64,000 nt of DNA from Macrostomum hystrix. Taxonomy: Eukaryota > Platyhelminthes > Macrostomidae. The DNA lies in NCBI GenBank assembly GCA_950097015.1, contig CATNEN010000002.1, forward strand, positions 8,385,501-8,449,500, read 5' to 3'. A program made the translations under genes and the position numbers. This document shows, one piece after another, positions 1 through 11,000 of this stretch. The notes below the pieces were generated by a model. The model ran no database searches and was not told the origin of the DNA. It saw nothing but the letters and a program-made list of their open reading frames with translations. The first letter of the stretch is position 1, and each line of letters opens with the position of its first letter.

Positions 1-1380
1 GCGCTCACAGTGAGAAGCAAGTCTGGTCTAACAATTTGGATATAACAATTTTTACTTAACTGGCCTACATCCGCGCCCTACTCTTCCCAAGAGGCTCCGG
101 TTGTCTCTGCTTTCAGCGCTGCCCCGACAGATCCTATCGGTTGGCACTCCTTCTGCCTGACGGCGGAGTCTCCGAAGAGAGCAAGTACTGACTTCGACAA
201 CAAGCGCCTATCTAGACCACCCTTGTCAGCGGCGCACTCTCAAGACGCGTAGCGCCGAAAGCTACCTAACTGAACAAGCGGAGTGTGGTCGGGCGGGGAG
301 GGACAAAACAAGTGGACTAGTTGCACGTGCTTCTCACAGTGTGAGGCGAATTGCGAAGAAAAGATAATTTGGACTACAAAAACACGCTTCGTTATATAGA
401 GTCATTTTAACCCCAAATTAGGTCGATCGGCGAGGTGGATGCCTGGCTGTAGCTTGAGCCAAGGCGACAAATCGCAGTAGACTTGCGACCGCCGTTCTGA
501 GCCCCGGGGTAGCTTCTTGCCGAGGGTAGACAGGTAGTGAGGCCAGGTCGCTCGCTGATTGGCCGGGACCGTAGCCCAGGGGTAGCGCTCGCCGGGTGGT
601 GGGCGTCCGTTCCCCCAGCTGGTCCGGCCCGGCTTGGCGTGGGTGAACTCTTAGCAAAAACACGTCTAAAAATAAGTACTGAATAATAACACGGGCAAAC
701 AAGCTGCAGACACTACAGCGGCCTTGCCAGGCCTTTAAAATTTATCAGCATGTCACCTGAATTTGCCTGCATCATCTCCATCTTCGGTGGTCATCTATCT
801 TTATTTAGACGGACTGCTGGACCTTCAAGGACTACACAGGTGGAACTAGGCCACTTTCATGGACACCCTGACGTGTATTTTTCCAATTTCATCGGCCAAG
901 CCTCTAAATGTTATGCGAAGCTCGACCACAGGACACCCTCGCCTAGTCTGTCAACCAACCAGTCACCACCTAAACGCCGTTAGCATTCGGGCGCTGCCTA
1001 AAAAATTTCAGCAAAAACCCCACTTGGTAAAACGGGCGGCAAAATGGCTTGGTAGTCCAACTGTTAAAGTGCTTTTAGTAATATTACTCTTGATAATTCT
1101 GAAATTTTTCGTCTCGTCTGGTCTCGTCTCGTCGCGAATTTTCCGAAAACTTGCAGAAGACCAATATTTTTTCTCGGCATTGGAAGCCCGATATTATTTT
1201 AACGTAATGAATTTGCGTACGTAAGTCATAAATAATTTTGCCTACGAAGTTATATTTAAAGAATAAGTAGTAACAATTATTCGTTATAGGAACGGCCAAG
1301 CACTTTTTTAACATGTTTAAATAGAATCAATCTACTTTAGTGTTCGACAGTAAAATAAATTCATTCCACGGCAACATCAC
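1..1380. other. Gene-free left edge
   Basis: No convincing coding exon is visible on either strand. A short run of gtctc/gtctg repeats lies near 1110-1135. A tRNA A-box-like string (tagcccagggg) lies near 572, without a matching B box, so a SINE scrap there is only a guess. Confidence 0.5.
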
Positions 1381-1392
1381 AGCAAACAATGA

Positions 1393-1398
1393 TTTATT
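1393..1398 (-). terminator. AATAAA polyadenylation signal overlapping the stop codon
   Basis: On the minus strand the end of the LamG-EGF frame reads AATCAATAAATC. The TAA stop (1396-1394) lies inside a canonical AATAAA. No other AATAAA was seen in the next 130 bases, so the 3' UTR may be only about 15-30 bases long. Confidence 0.5.
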
Positions 1399-2542
1399 GA
1401 TTCCTTTCTTTTCGCCTAAAATGCAGTATGCAACACCGAATTGAAGTTATCGTCAGAGCGCACAACGAGAGTACAATCGCTACAGGAATAATAATATGCG
1501 CAATGTCCTGAGGTTGTGGGGTTTGCGTGCTGACCACCTCAGTGCAGTTGGTTCCGGTGTAGCCAGATAGACACTTGCAATTGTAAGTCAGAGTTTCCTG
1601 GCGTTCCGGATCGCCAGATATGATGCACTGGCCTCCGTTCTGACAGGGCCGAGATCCACAGGGGTCAGTGCTCTGGCAGAGTTTTCCGAGAAACCCAGAA
1701 GCGCAGTAACAATAGAAGCTATCCAAGCCTGGTCGGTCGGAGCATACGCCTCCGTTGAGGCAAGGCGGCCCAGCATCGAGATTTTTGCAGGTGTCCCACT
1801 CTTTTTGACAAACTCTTCCCTCGTATCCTCGAGTACAGTTGCACCGATCAAACAGGTCCCATTGCGGAAAAATGCACGTGCCATTTCTTCGGCACGGACA
1901 ATCCTGCTGCCGACATCCGGGACCAGTGTTCGGCAAGTCCCTCACATCGATGGGCTTCACAAATTCCGTTTTATTCAGAAGCTCGGATTCGGCATGCAAC
2001 GGTATTTTGACGACTTGGTTCAGACTCGCATTAGCAATGCAGCCTCGATAATTAAGGCCGATACTAAACTTCGTATTTCTATTCCACGGAAATCGGGCAG
2101 TGAAGTTGCTTGGCAATCGCTCGACGAATTGACCGTCCACGACGAGCTGCCCACCGGCCTCAGTCTGCAGTTTCAGGTGATGCCACTCTCCGTCGTTGAT
2201 AATGGGTTCCTTCGTGTATATAGCTTTTTTTATTGTCTCATTGTTCACCGTCCAACTCAAAGTAAGACTAAGCGTCGCATTCGACCCCGAAAAGTCAATT
2301 TCAATTTCATCGTAATTATCGTTCTCCAGAAAAGCCAGAGCATACGTGGTGCGGTATGAGGTGCGAAACTCAATCTCGAATTCCTTCAAAAACTGCTCCG
2401 ACGCGTTCGGCGCTCGCACCAGTTCGTACCTTGCGAAGTTTGTAGATTTGAAAGTGGCCACCTCTGCTTGGACTGCCACCGCCGCTAGAATGAGCATCTG
2501 CAGCAGTGGCATGAACCCGCTGATGTCAACTTGGCTTGCCAT
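1394..2542 (-). CDS. Type I membrane protein: laminin-G domain, three EGF repeats, one TM helix
   Basis: Intronless 382-residue reading frame, started at the ATG at 2542; an upstream GTG in frame is not needed. Residues about 10-26 form a hydrophobic signal peptide ending AVAVQA. Residues about 29-195 look like a laminin-G beta-sandwich (DGEWHHLKLQ, QLVVDGQF, late Cys in RGCIANAS). Three EGF modules follow at about 210-247, 252-292 and 295-337, each closing with the C-x-C-x(2)-G-(Y/F) signature (CNCTRGYEG, CYCASGFLG, CKCLSGYTG). A TM helix spans about 350-370, followed by a basic tail of some 14 residues ending KERNQ. Several N-x-T/S sequons fit an extracellular ectodomain. The architecture resembles Crumbs/neurexin-type adhesion proteins, but the tail lacks their PDZ or FERM motifs. 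The ligand cannot be deduced. A single exon could mean retroposition or simply a compact gene. Confidence 0.85.
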   Translation of the reverse strand: MASQVDISGFMPLLQMLILAAVAVQAEVATFKSTNFARYELVRAPNASEQFLKEFEIEFRTSYRTTYALAFLENDNYDEIEIDFSGSNATLSLTLSWTVNNETIKKAIYTKEPIINDGEWHHLKLQTEAGGQLVVDGQFVERLPSNFTARFPWNRNTKFSIGLNYRGCIANASLNQVVKIPLHAESELLNKTEFVKPIDVRDLPNTGPGCRQQDCPCRRNGTCIFPQWDLFDRCNCTRGYEGRVCQKEWDTCKNLDAGPPCLNGGVCSDRPGLDSFYCYCASGFLGKLCQSTDPCGSRPCQNGGQCIISGDPERQETLTYNCKCLSGYTGTNCTEVVSTQTPQPQDIAHIIIPVAIVLSLCALTITSIRCCILHFRRKERNQ

Positions 2543-2665
2543 AGCGCACTCGCTTGCAAATTCTCGCACCGCTACGATTTCAGAGCCGAGTAGGACACAA
2601 GTTAGGTAGTGGTATTCATGCAGTATAGCCTTTCAACGGTTGGACCAAAAGCCCTTGTCGTCTCA

Positions 2666-2679
2666 CTTTATATTTAAGG
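2666..2679 (-). promoter_or_regulatory. Possible TATA box of the LamG-EGF gene
   Basis: On the minus strand the sequence reads CCTTAAATATAAAG, about 125 bases upstream of the ATG at 2542. Spacing and sequence fit a TATA element with a 5' UTR of roughly 95 bases. There is no other evidence for promoter activity. Confidence 0.35.
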
Positions 2680-2699
2680 TCGGTGATTTCTGTGATAAG

Positions 2700-3880
2700 A
2701 GGCAGGCCGATATTGAGTTGAAATCCTGGCGTTCTATATTAGGTATGGCTTAATCTCACCAATATGTGTCGTGCTATCTCATGTATAACTTTTGCGAGTT
2801 CAAAAACGCTTGCGAACACTAAGCTTTATATTTTGGGGCGCATGACTGGAATTCTGGTTAAAGCAGACACTGCGAACTTTGCAAAGCCCTTTTATTCAGC
2901 TTATCATGTTTGGAAAGAGCACTTAAAATATTTATTTGAGATATGACATCAGCTAATTAGAGCAGAGTTCAGTGCCGACTAGTGGACTTTAGGATTATTA
3001 TTTTATTTTATTATTGTCCAATGCGCACGGCAATATTCGGAGCAGACAAGTAGTCAGTTTAGCCGATTACTGATCTATGAATTTTAAAGTTTAAAATAAA
3101 TTAGAGTGGACTATTTGAACGAATTTTTTATTTCAGTTGGCGTGGAATTTTAAGGAGAACTTTCGGAAAGCTTATTGTGTGCAGCTTATGGCTCGCGGCC
3201 TGCAGGGTGCACTGCAAGCCGCCCGAGTAGAATATACGTGCTGGCGTGGCGTGATTGGCTGGTGGGTGCGCCCACCCCAGTGTTGCTGCCAAATATAACT
3301 GCTTGCGAGCCAATATGCCTCTGCACGTGCTATGTGCGTGCTACTTAAAAAACCCGCGTCTTACAGGGGTTTGCCTGAAAGACGATTTAATGGTGAAAAA
3401 ATATTTTGCTTTTGTGAATAAATGAGGTTAACTGAATACAATGCAATATTGGGACGAAGATTGAGATTGAGGAGAGAAGATTGACGGAATAATATTGTGC
3501 TGATATATGTCGCTTTGTTTCGATCTTTCATTAAGTACATTCTGTATATCCATCAAGGACCTTAAATACTGAAGGTTGTAATAAAATACGTGACTGATTT
3601 GTTTATCGTTTGATTAATGCTTAATTATCTAGATCGATTGAGACACGCAAGAGCTCCTCTGCACACGCGCTCGCGTAACAGACTGTAGGGGCTGTATAGG
3701 CGCGAATCTGGGGGCTGAGACCCTGCGCCTGCAAGGCAGCCACAATGCTGTCAGACAGCGTCGCAGCTCGCCCTTGGCCTCTGCGCTTCCGCTCCGTCGG
3801 CTGGTGCAGCAGGACCAGGGCCAAAAGGACTTGGTCGCCGCGGCCATGACTTTGCAGGCTCAGCAGCATTTTTTCGGCGC
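2700..3880. other. Intergenic, no gene seen
   Basis: Mostly AT-rich sequence. A GC-richer patch at 3620-3880 reads on the minus strand like the eroded 3' end of a LINE polyprotein (Arg-rich, no intact frame), but this cannot be supported firmly. Confidence 0.4.
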
Positions 3881-3882
3881 CG

Positions 3883-4043
3883 GCGCAGGGTGACACTCAG
3901 GTCTGGAACGGCGGCGCAGGGTGACACTCAGGTCTGGAACGGCGGCGCAGGGTGACACTCAGGTCTGGAACGCCGGCGAAGGGTGACACTCAGGTCTGGA
4001 ACGCCGGCGCAGGGTGACACTCATGTCTGGAACGTCGGCGCGG
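3883..4043. repeat. 31-bp tandem repeat, about five copies
   Basis: The unit is built around gcgcagggtgacactcaggt followed by ctggaacg. Copies recur every 31 bases at 3883, 3914, 3945 and onward, with point differences in later copies (gcgaag, tcatgt). Confidence 0.9.
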
Positions 4044-4179
4044 GCCATCAGGTCTCTGGACGGCAACCTCTCGGGGTAGTGCACGCTTAAGGCGTTGCGC
4101 AGCAGGGACCTGTAGAGCGTGTCAAGGGCTCGCTTTAATTAAAGTTCATTTCAGGTTTGATTTCATTTTTGTGTGCAGC

Positions 4180-4312
4180 TTATGCAATTAACAGCTGGGG
4201 GAACTGTAGCAATGCAGTTGAAAGTCTTGCTAAAGGACACAAATTGTTCCAGTGGAGTCGGGAATCGAACCCCCGACCTCAAGTCATGAGTCCGATAGTG
4301 CACGTTTAACCT
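4180..4312 (-). mobile_element. SINE-A, truncated copy
   Basis: Carries the minus-strand tRNA-derived head with B box GGTTCGATTCC (seen on plus as ggaatcgaaccc... in cgggaatcgaacccccgacc) and the adjoining acaaattgttcc body shared with copies at 8.3, 34.5 and 47.3 kb. Only the head and the start of the body remain. Confidence 0.75.
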
Positions 4313-4556
4313 TAAGTAAGTAAGAGGAATATGCAGACTTTGACTGCAAGAATTGTTGTGTGATGAGCGATTTTGTCTAAGTTCAAAGCATGCTGAGCAG
4401 ATGTACTCAAGCTACGAATATTTTTCTCAGAAATTGAGCTCCTTTCTTTATTCATCAAGCCGGCGATCATTAGCTTAGAACCGTAAAAACTACCGTAAAA
4501 ACAACAACAAAACAAACAACAAGGAAAAATCGCGAACGCAACAATCAGGGCCAGCG

Positions 4557-5207
4557 TCAGATGGCGCACCGAAGAGCCAGCAACCGAACAAAATCCGGCC
4601 CGTTGGCGGTGTCGGGCGCCCGGCGCTCAAAATTCAGTCCGCGTATATACGAGTCCTCGCTGAGCCCCGCCTGAACGGTCCCTGCAGAGTCAGCAGCAAG
4701 GCGTCCTGAACAGGTTGGGGGCTGTAGCTCTTGGCCTGGATCACATGGCCCGCCACTTGCAGTCGCCGTTGGCGCAGGATTTTGGATGGGCGTTGCAGCT
4801 GCGCCATCTCGTTCAGGGCCTCGGTCCGACGCATCGCTCGGCCGCTCCAGCGTGGCTGTCAGCGTCCACGTCTCAGCGTTTTTCAGCAGGAAAATCTCGA
4901 CCACCGCCTACCACGGTCTCGAGCCCTCTGGCGTTCGGGCAGCGAACTTCCGACAGCGCGCAAGCGTGGTCGTCTGCTAGTCTGTGGCTCTGCACGGCAG
5001 AGACGCTGGAATGTCGGCTGACATGGTCAGCACCTCTGTCTTCAGCATGTTGACGACTAGGCCGACGCTTGACGCCACCTCGACTAGCCTGTCAATCTGG
5101 CGCTGGGAGCCTTCAACTGATGACGACGGGAGGTGTGTGTGTGTGTGTGTTGTCCCGGATCCCTCGCTAGGCATACGGGGGGTGCGCCGGCGCACCCGAC
5201 GCCTCAA
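4557..5207 (-). mobile_element. Degenerate LINE fragment (end of RT and downstream region)
   Basis: Minus-strand frames broken by shifts contain GLVVNMLKTEVLTM, the stretch after the RT catalytic box (hydrophobic-N-x-x-KTE/K-hydrophobic) of jockey/CR1-like non-LTR elements. AETWTLTATLERPSDA and RRLQVAGHVIQ follow, typical of the C-terminal end of such polyproteins. No intact gene remains. The fragment lies head to head with the plus-strand RT fragment that follows and may be a different copy of the same family. Confidence 0.65.
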
Positions 5208-5209
5208 TG

Positions 5210-6430
5210 GCGGTGGAAGCAGCGCGGAGGTGTTTCATCAACTTCAGACGCGCAAACTGGGACCTGTTCACCAGCACTCCGGAAAATCTATCGAGGACAC
5301 CTTCAGCAACATATCCGCCCACGTTAGAGAATTAGCCCTGCTCCAGCTGGCCCTTAAAGCCTTCAAGGTTGCCATATCGGAGGGCCGTTTCAAACAGCAA
5401 TTTTCTAGTCCCTGCCCGATAGAAATTCGTAATGGGATTGAGGAACAAGACCGTCTTCGGGCTCAGGATGCCTCCAACCCGCGTATCGCAGCGCTGCAGG
5501 CTGAGATTAACATCGGTCGTGAGAACGAGAGGCGGGAGCGCTGGAATGAGTTCCTGGACAGCAACGGACAGCAATCAGCCCCGACAAACAAACTCTGGGC
5601 CATTATCAAGTCGCTGGGCGGTCACACTAGAGCCGCCAAAAACATCAGCATCAAATTCCAATCCAAAGCGGCCTCCTGCGAACGCTCGGCAGCGAACCCA
5701 CTATACTGTCAGTTCACCCGACCTCGTGCCCACTGCTCCAACCGCCGGATGCGGGTGGTGCGGCAAAATCTTGCTAAGCTGACTCGTGACAGCTCCGCGG
5801 TTCCTTTTAGCTTACCCGACATCGAGCGCGCCATCAAACTCTCCAGACCCGCTAATGCCATCGGACCAGACGGTCTTAGTCCGCTGGTCGTCAAACACTT
5901 CGGTCCGAAGGCCCGACTTGCGCTGCTCATTATCATCAACCGCTTTATCCAGCGTAATGAGATCCCGGCGGAAGAAGTCAATCATCTGCCCCCTCCAGAA
6001 GGACGGCAAACCTCAGGACAAAATTGCCGAAAAATGCTGCTTGGCACACTGCTCGAACACCTGAAGCTACCCCCATGGCAGCACGGCTTCAGGCCGAACC
6101 ACTCGACTGTCACAGTCCTCTGCCTCCTGGTCGAACAGATCTGCTCGGGTTTTTGCCACAGTAAGCAAAACCGCTTACTCCTGGCAGAACAGGGGTCACT
6201 GCCATTGACTTGCGTATGGCTTTTGACACGGTTGACCATTGCTTTCTGATCGACGACATTAGCGAGTCAAGCCTTCCTAACATCTTCAAAGCCTGGGTCG
6301 CTTACTAAATTCTGGGCAGCTCCATCAGCCCAATTCATTTCGCATTCTATCTCAAGGACGCCCCGGTCTCCTCGGACCCGGATACCACTCTGATTGGCTA
6401 TGCCGACGACCTGACTTGCCGCTTTCTCGT
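5210..6430 (+). mobile_element. Jockey/CR1-like LINE reverse transcriptase, broken by frameshifts
   Basis: The longest open stretch (to 6249) contains ERRERWNEFLD and KLWAIIKSLGG linker signatures. The RT palm entry AIGPDGLSPLVVKHFG and HGFRPNHSTVTVL follow. After a frameshift the motif A region reads IDLRMAFDTVDH (about 6204-6239), and the catalytic box is Y-A-D-D at 6399-6410. Endonuclease and 3' parts are missing or unrecognisable. Several indels and an in-frame stop show it is dead. The clade is judged from motif spacing only. Confidence 0.75.
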
Positions 6431-6472
6431 CCCCTAGCTGTTTCGACATCAAGAACCGGCACCATCAACACC

Positions 6473-6700
6473 AGCACAGATCCAGCACAGATCCAGCACG
6501 ATCCAGCACAGATCCAGCACAGATCCAGCACAGATCCAGCACAGATCCAGCACAGATCCAGCACAGATCCAGCACGATCGAGCACAGATCCAGCACAGAT
6601 CGAGCACGATCGAGCACAGATCCAGTACAGATCCAGCACGATCCAGCACAGATCCAGCACAGATCCAGCACAGATCCAGCTCAGATCCAGCTCAGACTGC
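6473..6700. repeat. 11-bp tandem repeat (gatccagcaca)
   Basis: About twenty imperfect copies of gatccagcaca, with 10-bp variants lacking one base pair step (gatccagcac) and gatcgagcaca variants. It starts about 60 bases after the LINE YADD box and may have grown from the element's own sequence. Confidence 0.9.
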
Positions 6701-6704
6701 AGAC

Positions 6705-7985
6705 GATGGAGGAGCAGTCGGTTGCTGGGGCCGAGCGCCTTGCCGCCGGGTGTCCTTTAGTGTCCTCCGAACACCCAGCAGCACAACGCCCTCTATGGAA
6801 ACTGGTCTGGTGCACAAATCCTCTTCACCTGGCAACTGCGTGTCCGCCGGCAGTGCGAATGAAGGGGGGGCAGCGGCGACGCGGGTGTGTTCACGATTAC
6901 GGCGAAAAAGTTGCGTAAAAGCTGCGCGCCTCTTGAAAAACCGTCAAAGGAGCCCCCATGCAATGCCCCCGGAACAATGAGGCATTAGAATAAACCCTCA
7001 GAGTTATAATTAATTCAATGGTCTGAAATGCAGGAGTGCCATGAGTGCCAGTTGGCAGTATATCTGATATGCGTGCATGTTCATGCACAAGACAAATAAG
7101 CCAAGTCTCAATCATAATATCTTATCCAATCAGAGGCGAGCAGGGGCTGCCAGCAGACCGCGAATCATTCTTGGTCATTTCTGACTAAAAGTACATTTTA
7201 GTGAATAAATATGTATATTTGATATTGATTCAAACAGGCATCGGTCAAACAAAACATTTCTGGGAAAGGCGCCAATTTAAAATCGGACTGCTTCGTGGCT
7301 AATATATTATCCAAGTTATCTTAAATAACTAGGAAAAAAATATAAATATTTCCAGAATCCACAGTAAAAAACTTTTTTCATATATATTCGTCCACTTTTT
7401 AAGACATGTTACTGCATCGGATATTACGGTCACTGATTTGCTTCACCACACTGATCCTTTGGCTGTTAATAGAGTTCATATCCTACCTTATAAAACTTAG
7501 GAAACACTAGTAACTGCTTCAGTTTTACAAGACCAAGTGCATCGGTACCAATTCGAGTATTCAAAACAAGTTTCTATGCAAAACTTTTTTTTCATTTAAA
7601 AAATACAGTAAAGCATTTACTGCGTTATAAAAGCAATGCGTCTCGGCGCTGCTCGTGCTGAAACTATGTCTAGAATAATTTTCTTTTTCACTGTCCAATA
7701 TCAACTTTCGACAATTCTACAAAAAATACAGACCATTTAACACAAGAATGATTGATAAAAAAATTCAAGGAAAGATTTTTACAACAAAATAATTGCATGT
7801 TTTTCACAAGACAAAGTGTCAAAACAAGAGTTTCATGCAAAAATTATAAAATATTTTTGTTAAAGTTAATCGCTTACTATTGAAGAACGAACTCAAATTC
7901 AAGTGATATTGTTTAAACAAACTCTGCGATTGGTTTTCGCAGGTAGAAATGAAGGCTCACTAACTATTAACGGGAGTGCAAATTA
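6705..7985. other. AT-rich stretch, no gene seen
   Basis: No exon with recognisable homology or splice context was found. The stretch lies 3' of the proton channel gene. Confidence 0.4.
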
Positions 7986-7990
7986 AAGAG

Positions 7991-8077
7991 TTACGTGGTC
8001 GCCAGGTACTCTGTCAGATAGCTTGCCATTGTTGTACCACCGGTGGTGTTTTCTGTCGTGCGGGTCCGCTGGCTTTC
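7991..8077 (-). CDS. hvcn1: Hv channel exon 9 (C-terminus and stop)
   Basis: Acceptor ATTTTGCAG precedes 8077. The 29-codon exon starts in phase 0, matching the GTGAGC donor of exon 8. It encodes Thr-rich sequence ending TEYLATT, then TAA at 7991. The fit of phase, acceptor and stop makes it the likely last exon; homology is not informative here. Confidence 0.7.
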   Translation of the reverse strand, partial: ESQRTRTTENTTGGTTMASYLTEYLATT

Positions 8078-11000
8078 CTGCAAAATGTGAATTTTGTTTT
8101 GAGAAATAGAAAGCAAATATAAACTAGAGTTATCTATGTGCATTCCATGGAATAAACAAATGATTAATCGAGTGCAGACTTCATTTAATTTATACATGTC
8201 CTGTTTCTACTGCTGAAAGTAATATTGAATGAACTCCAGTACTATGAAATATATAACTGCCCTAATATATTCTTTGGACTTTCTCTGCGTCCTTTGTATA
8301 GTACAATAATAATTTATAATTGATTACATCTGCCCCAATTGGGCCAGATGTGCAGCCGACAGCACAGCCGCAGCTATTGCGCGGCGCATCTTAAGGCTGC
8401 GTACAGCTGTTCAGTCCACGGACTGGGGGGACGTCACACCCACCTTCATTATCCCAGCTAATGCTGGTACCCATTTAAGAGCTGGGTGAACTGAAGCAAT
8501 GCAGAGTTAAGTGTCTCTTTCTAAAGGGCACAAATTGTTCCAGTGTAGTCGGGAATCGAACCCCCGACCTTCAAGTCGTGAGTCCGACGCCCTAACCACT
8601 AGGCTACAACCTCTTGTATAGTACAGTTTTTGACACATCATCTCCTTAGCTCACTAATCAAATTTTCTTATAACTTCTAGAAGTTACTGCAAAGCATTTA
8701 TTATAGGACGAGGAATAAAATTAAGGAAGAAGGTTGTTAAACAAAATATTAGTGAAGTTAATACCAAAAAGTGCGTGTTAATTGGTCAATAGGCAGACAT
8801 AGAAGCCAAATCAACTACACCCATTTGCTGAATGACCGGTATTTTTTTGATAGCTGAATGGGAGTTAATCTATTCCATTATTACTCTTTTAATGGAGAAA
8901 TAGTGAAAATGTACCAAGTGAAAGGTTGCTATTCATTCCATTAAATACAGAACCAAAGTGTACAGGCAGGCAATCGTATACATCCTGCAGGTTGTAACTA
9001 CGAAACACGTATTCATGTACGTTAGCGAGAAGGAAACTGGTGGAAATCTGCAGATAAATCAGAGATAGTGAAGTGCATCAACAACATCAGCGGCTCCAAT
9101 GCAAATGGGAGAGTGATTTTCCAAGCGAAAAGTAAAAACTAAATAAATAAATAGTGAAGGAGAGAAGCGACATCCATCTGACCAACTGACCAACCGGGTG
9201 AGGTCGGGCGAGAGCCCGGGTCGTCAACAAAACCTGTAGTTGTACTCCTTGGCAATTTCGGGAAGTGAATGGATACTTTTTCAGTCATTTATTCGGAAGT
9301 TTTTTAGATCGCTAATTGATCAAGTGTTAATTAGCTGGGCAATTAGTAGGTAATCGTTCTTTTAATTAGCAAGCTCAGCAAAATAAGACTGCATTGCGAA
9401 AAGGCTTTTTAACAGATGCGTGGTCTTAGACGCCTTAGTGGCCGTTTAAGATGCTCATAAGAAACTTGATTGGTGTCGAAACTCGACTGCTCACCTGCAG
9501 CTCCCACGGATCCTCCTCTTCGTCGCTGTCGGATCCTGTGGTGGTGTACTGCCCGCTGTCGACGCGCAAATCCTGTAGTCGAATCTCCGCGATAGGCAGA
9601 CCGCCTCCGAGGCCGCAACGTCCAGCGTCGGGCTCGTCGGCGTCCGCTTCGAAATCGTCTGGATTGGGATTGTCGCGCTCAACGCGACCTTCAAAGTTCT
9701 CTAAGCCACCGTCGCCGCCGTTGCGAGCGGCCGCGTCTTCCGCCTCCTGCGACTCTTCTTCAACGTAGAGCTGGCGCTGCAGAATCGAGTTCCGCTTGCC
9801 CTGGCGATGCGGCGGCTGCGGCTGCTGGCTGTCGGTGGGCATCGACGCCGGTCGGCCGTTTAACATCGGCGCTGACTCGGGCGAGGATGGCGTCGAGTTT
9901 TCGATGATCTTATCAATCGAAGTGCCGGCTGCGCCTGAAGTTGCCGCTGTTGCCGCGGCGTCCTCGACGATGGTGTCCAGAGCGGAGGACTGACGAGAAG
10001 TGCTGGGCGGCGTGCCCAGATTGTTGGTGAGGGCACTCAGCGAGCGGCGGTGCTGTGCCCCGGCGATGCCACCGAAGATGCCGGCGGACATGGCAGCCAT
10101 GGACTTCAGAGCGTTGTTGGACTGGCGCTTGCTGATGTTCACGACTGCGGTGTCATGAAGGCGGGTGAAAATGTCAGTGAAAATGATTTGTACTAGTTAA
10201 ACTTGATGGCGCTGAAAAACTGTTCGGCTGTCATTAATAAAGTCTGATCGGTGCTAAATAGTTCTAAGAATAGCCTAATCTGTAGGCGAAATCTCATTGC
10301 AGTAGAGGCATCTAGAACAAGCAGCGAGAGTTGAAGAAACCTGCGAAGATATTCGCTGTGAGCAGTCTGGGGATTGCTGTGCGCGACAACTCAACTTGCC
10401 CACCCGCAGGCGTCTGGCTAACACAGTGGCAAAAGTGCAGTCAGCCAGAGAAGCTCCTGTTACATAGCGGCAAGCCAGTGTCCAACACAATTATCCTGGG
10501 GCCTCGGGCTAGAACGGAGGCAGACTCAACACGCAGGAAAAATTGGGACAAAAGCGGGACTTGACGGACAGGCAGCTCTCTCCGACAGGAAGCTGTGGCC
10601 TCTCCTCGGATTTCTCCTCTGCGGCGCACCCACTTGAATTTCGCGCTCTTCCCTGCAGACATGGCAACTGCTGAGCCACCAAGGACTCCTGTAACTGCTG
10701 GCACTTAAAATCCATTTATCATTTTCTTGACAGTCCGGGGGGGGACAGTCCGGAAGGGACTTCTGGCCAGGGCTGAAGCAGGGCTGGTTCAAACTGTCTG
10801 CCAGTCAGCAGGGGCCCGAATCCGGCTGCCCGGTGTCTATGGGGCAGCTCTGGTGCGCGTGCACTTTTACTGCTACCTATTAAGTTGTTACTGAGTAGAA
10901 AGGAAGGTGTAGGCGAGGCTGTAGGAATCCCCGAGCGGTACAGTATTGCGCGCAGTGTCTGTCTAGAAAGGCCTGCTCTCGTACAGGTTGGCAAACGATC

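Noticed and set aside
1805-2359. 184-codon plus-strand frame
   Set aside because: Antisense shadow of the LamG-EGF gene.
8530-8613. Possible true tRNA gene (A and B boxes)
   Set aside because: The same head is attached to a shared 230-base body in several copies, one with a target duplication, so it is a SINE.
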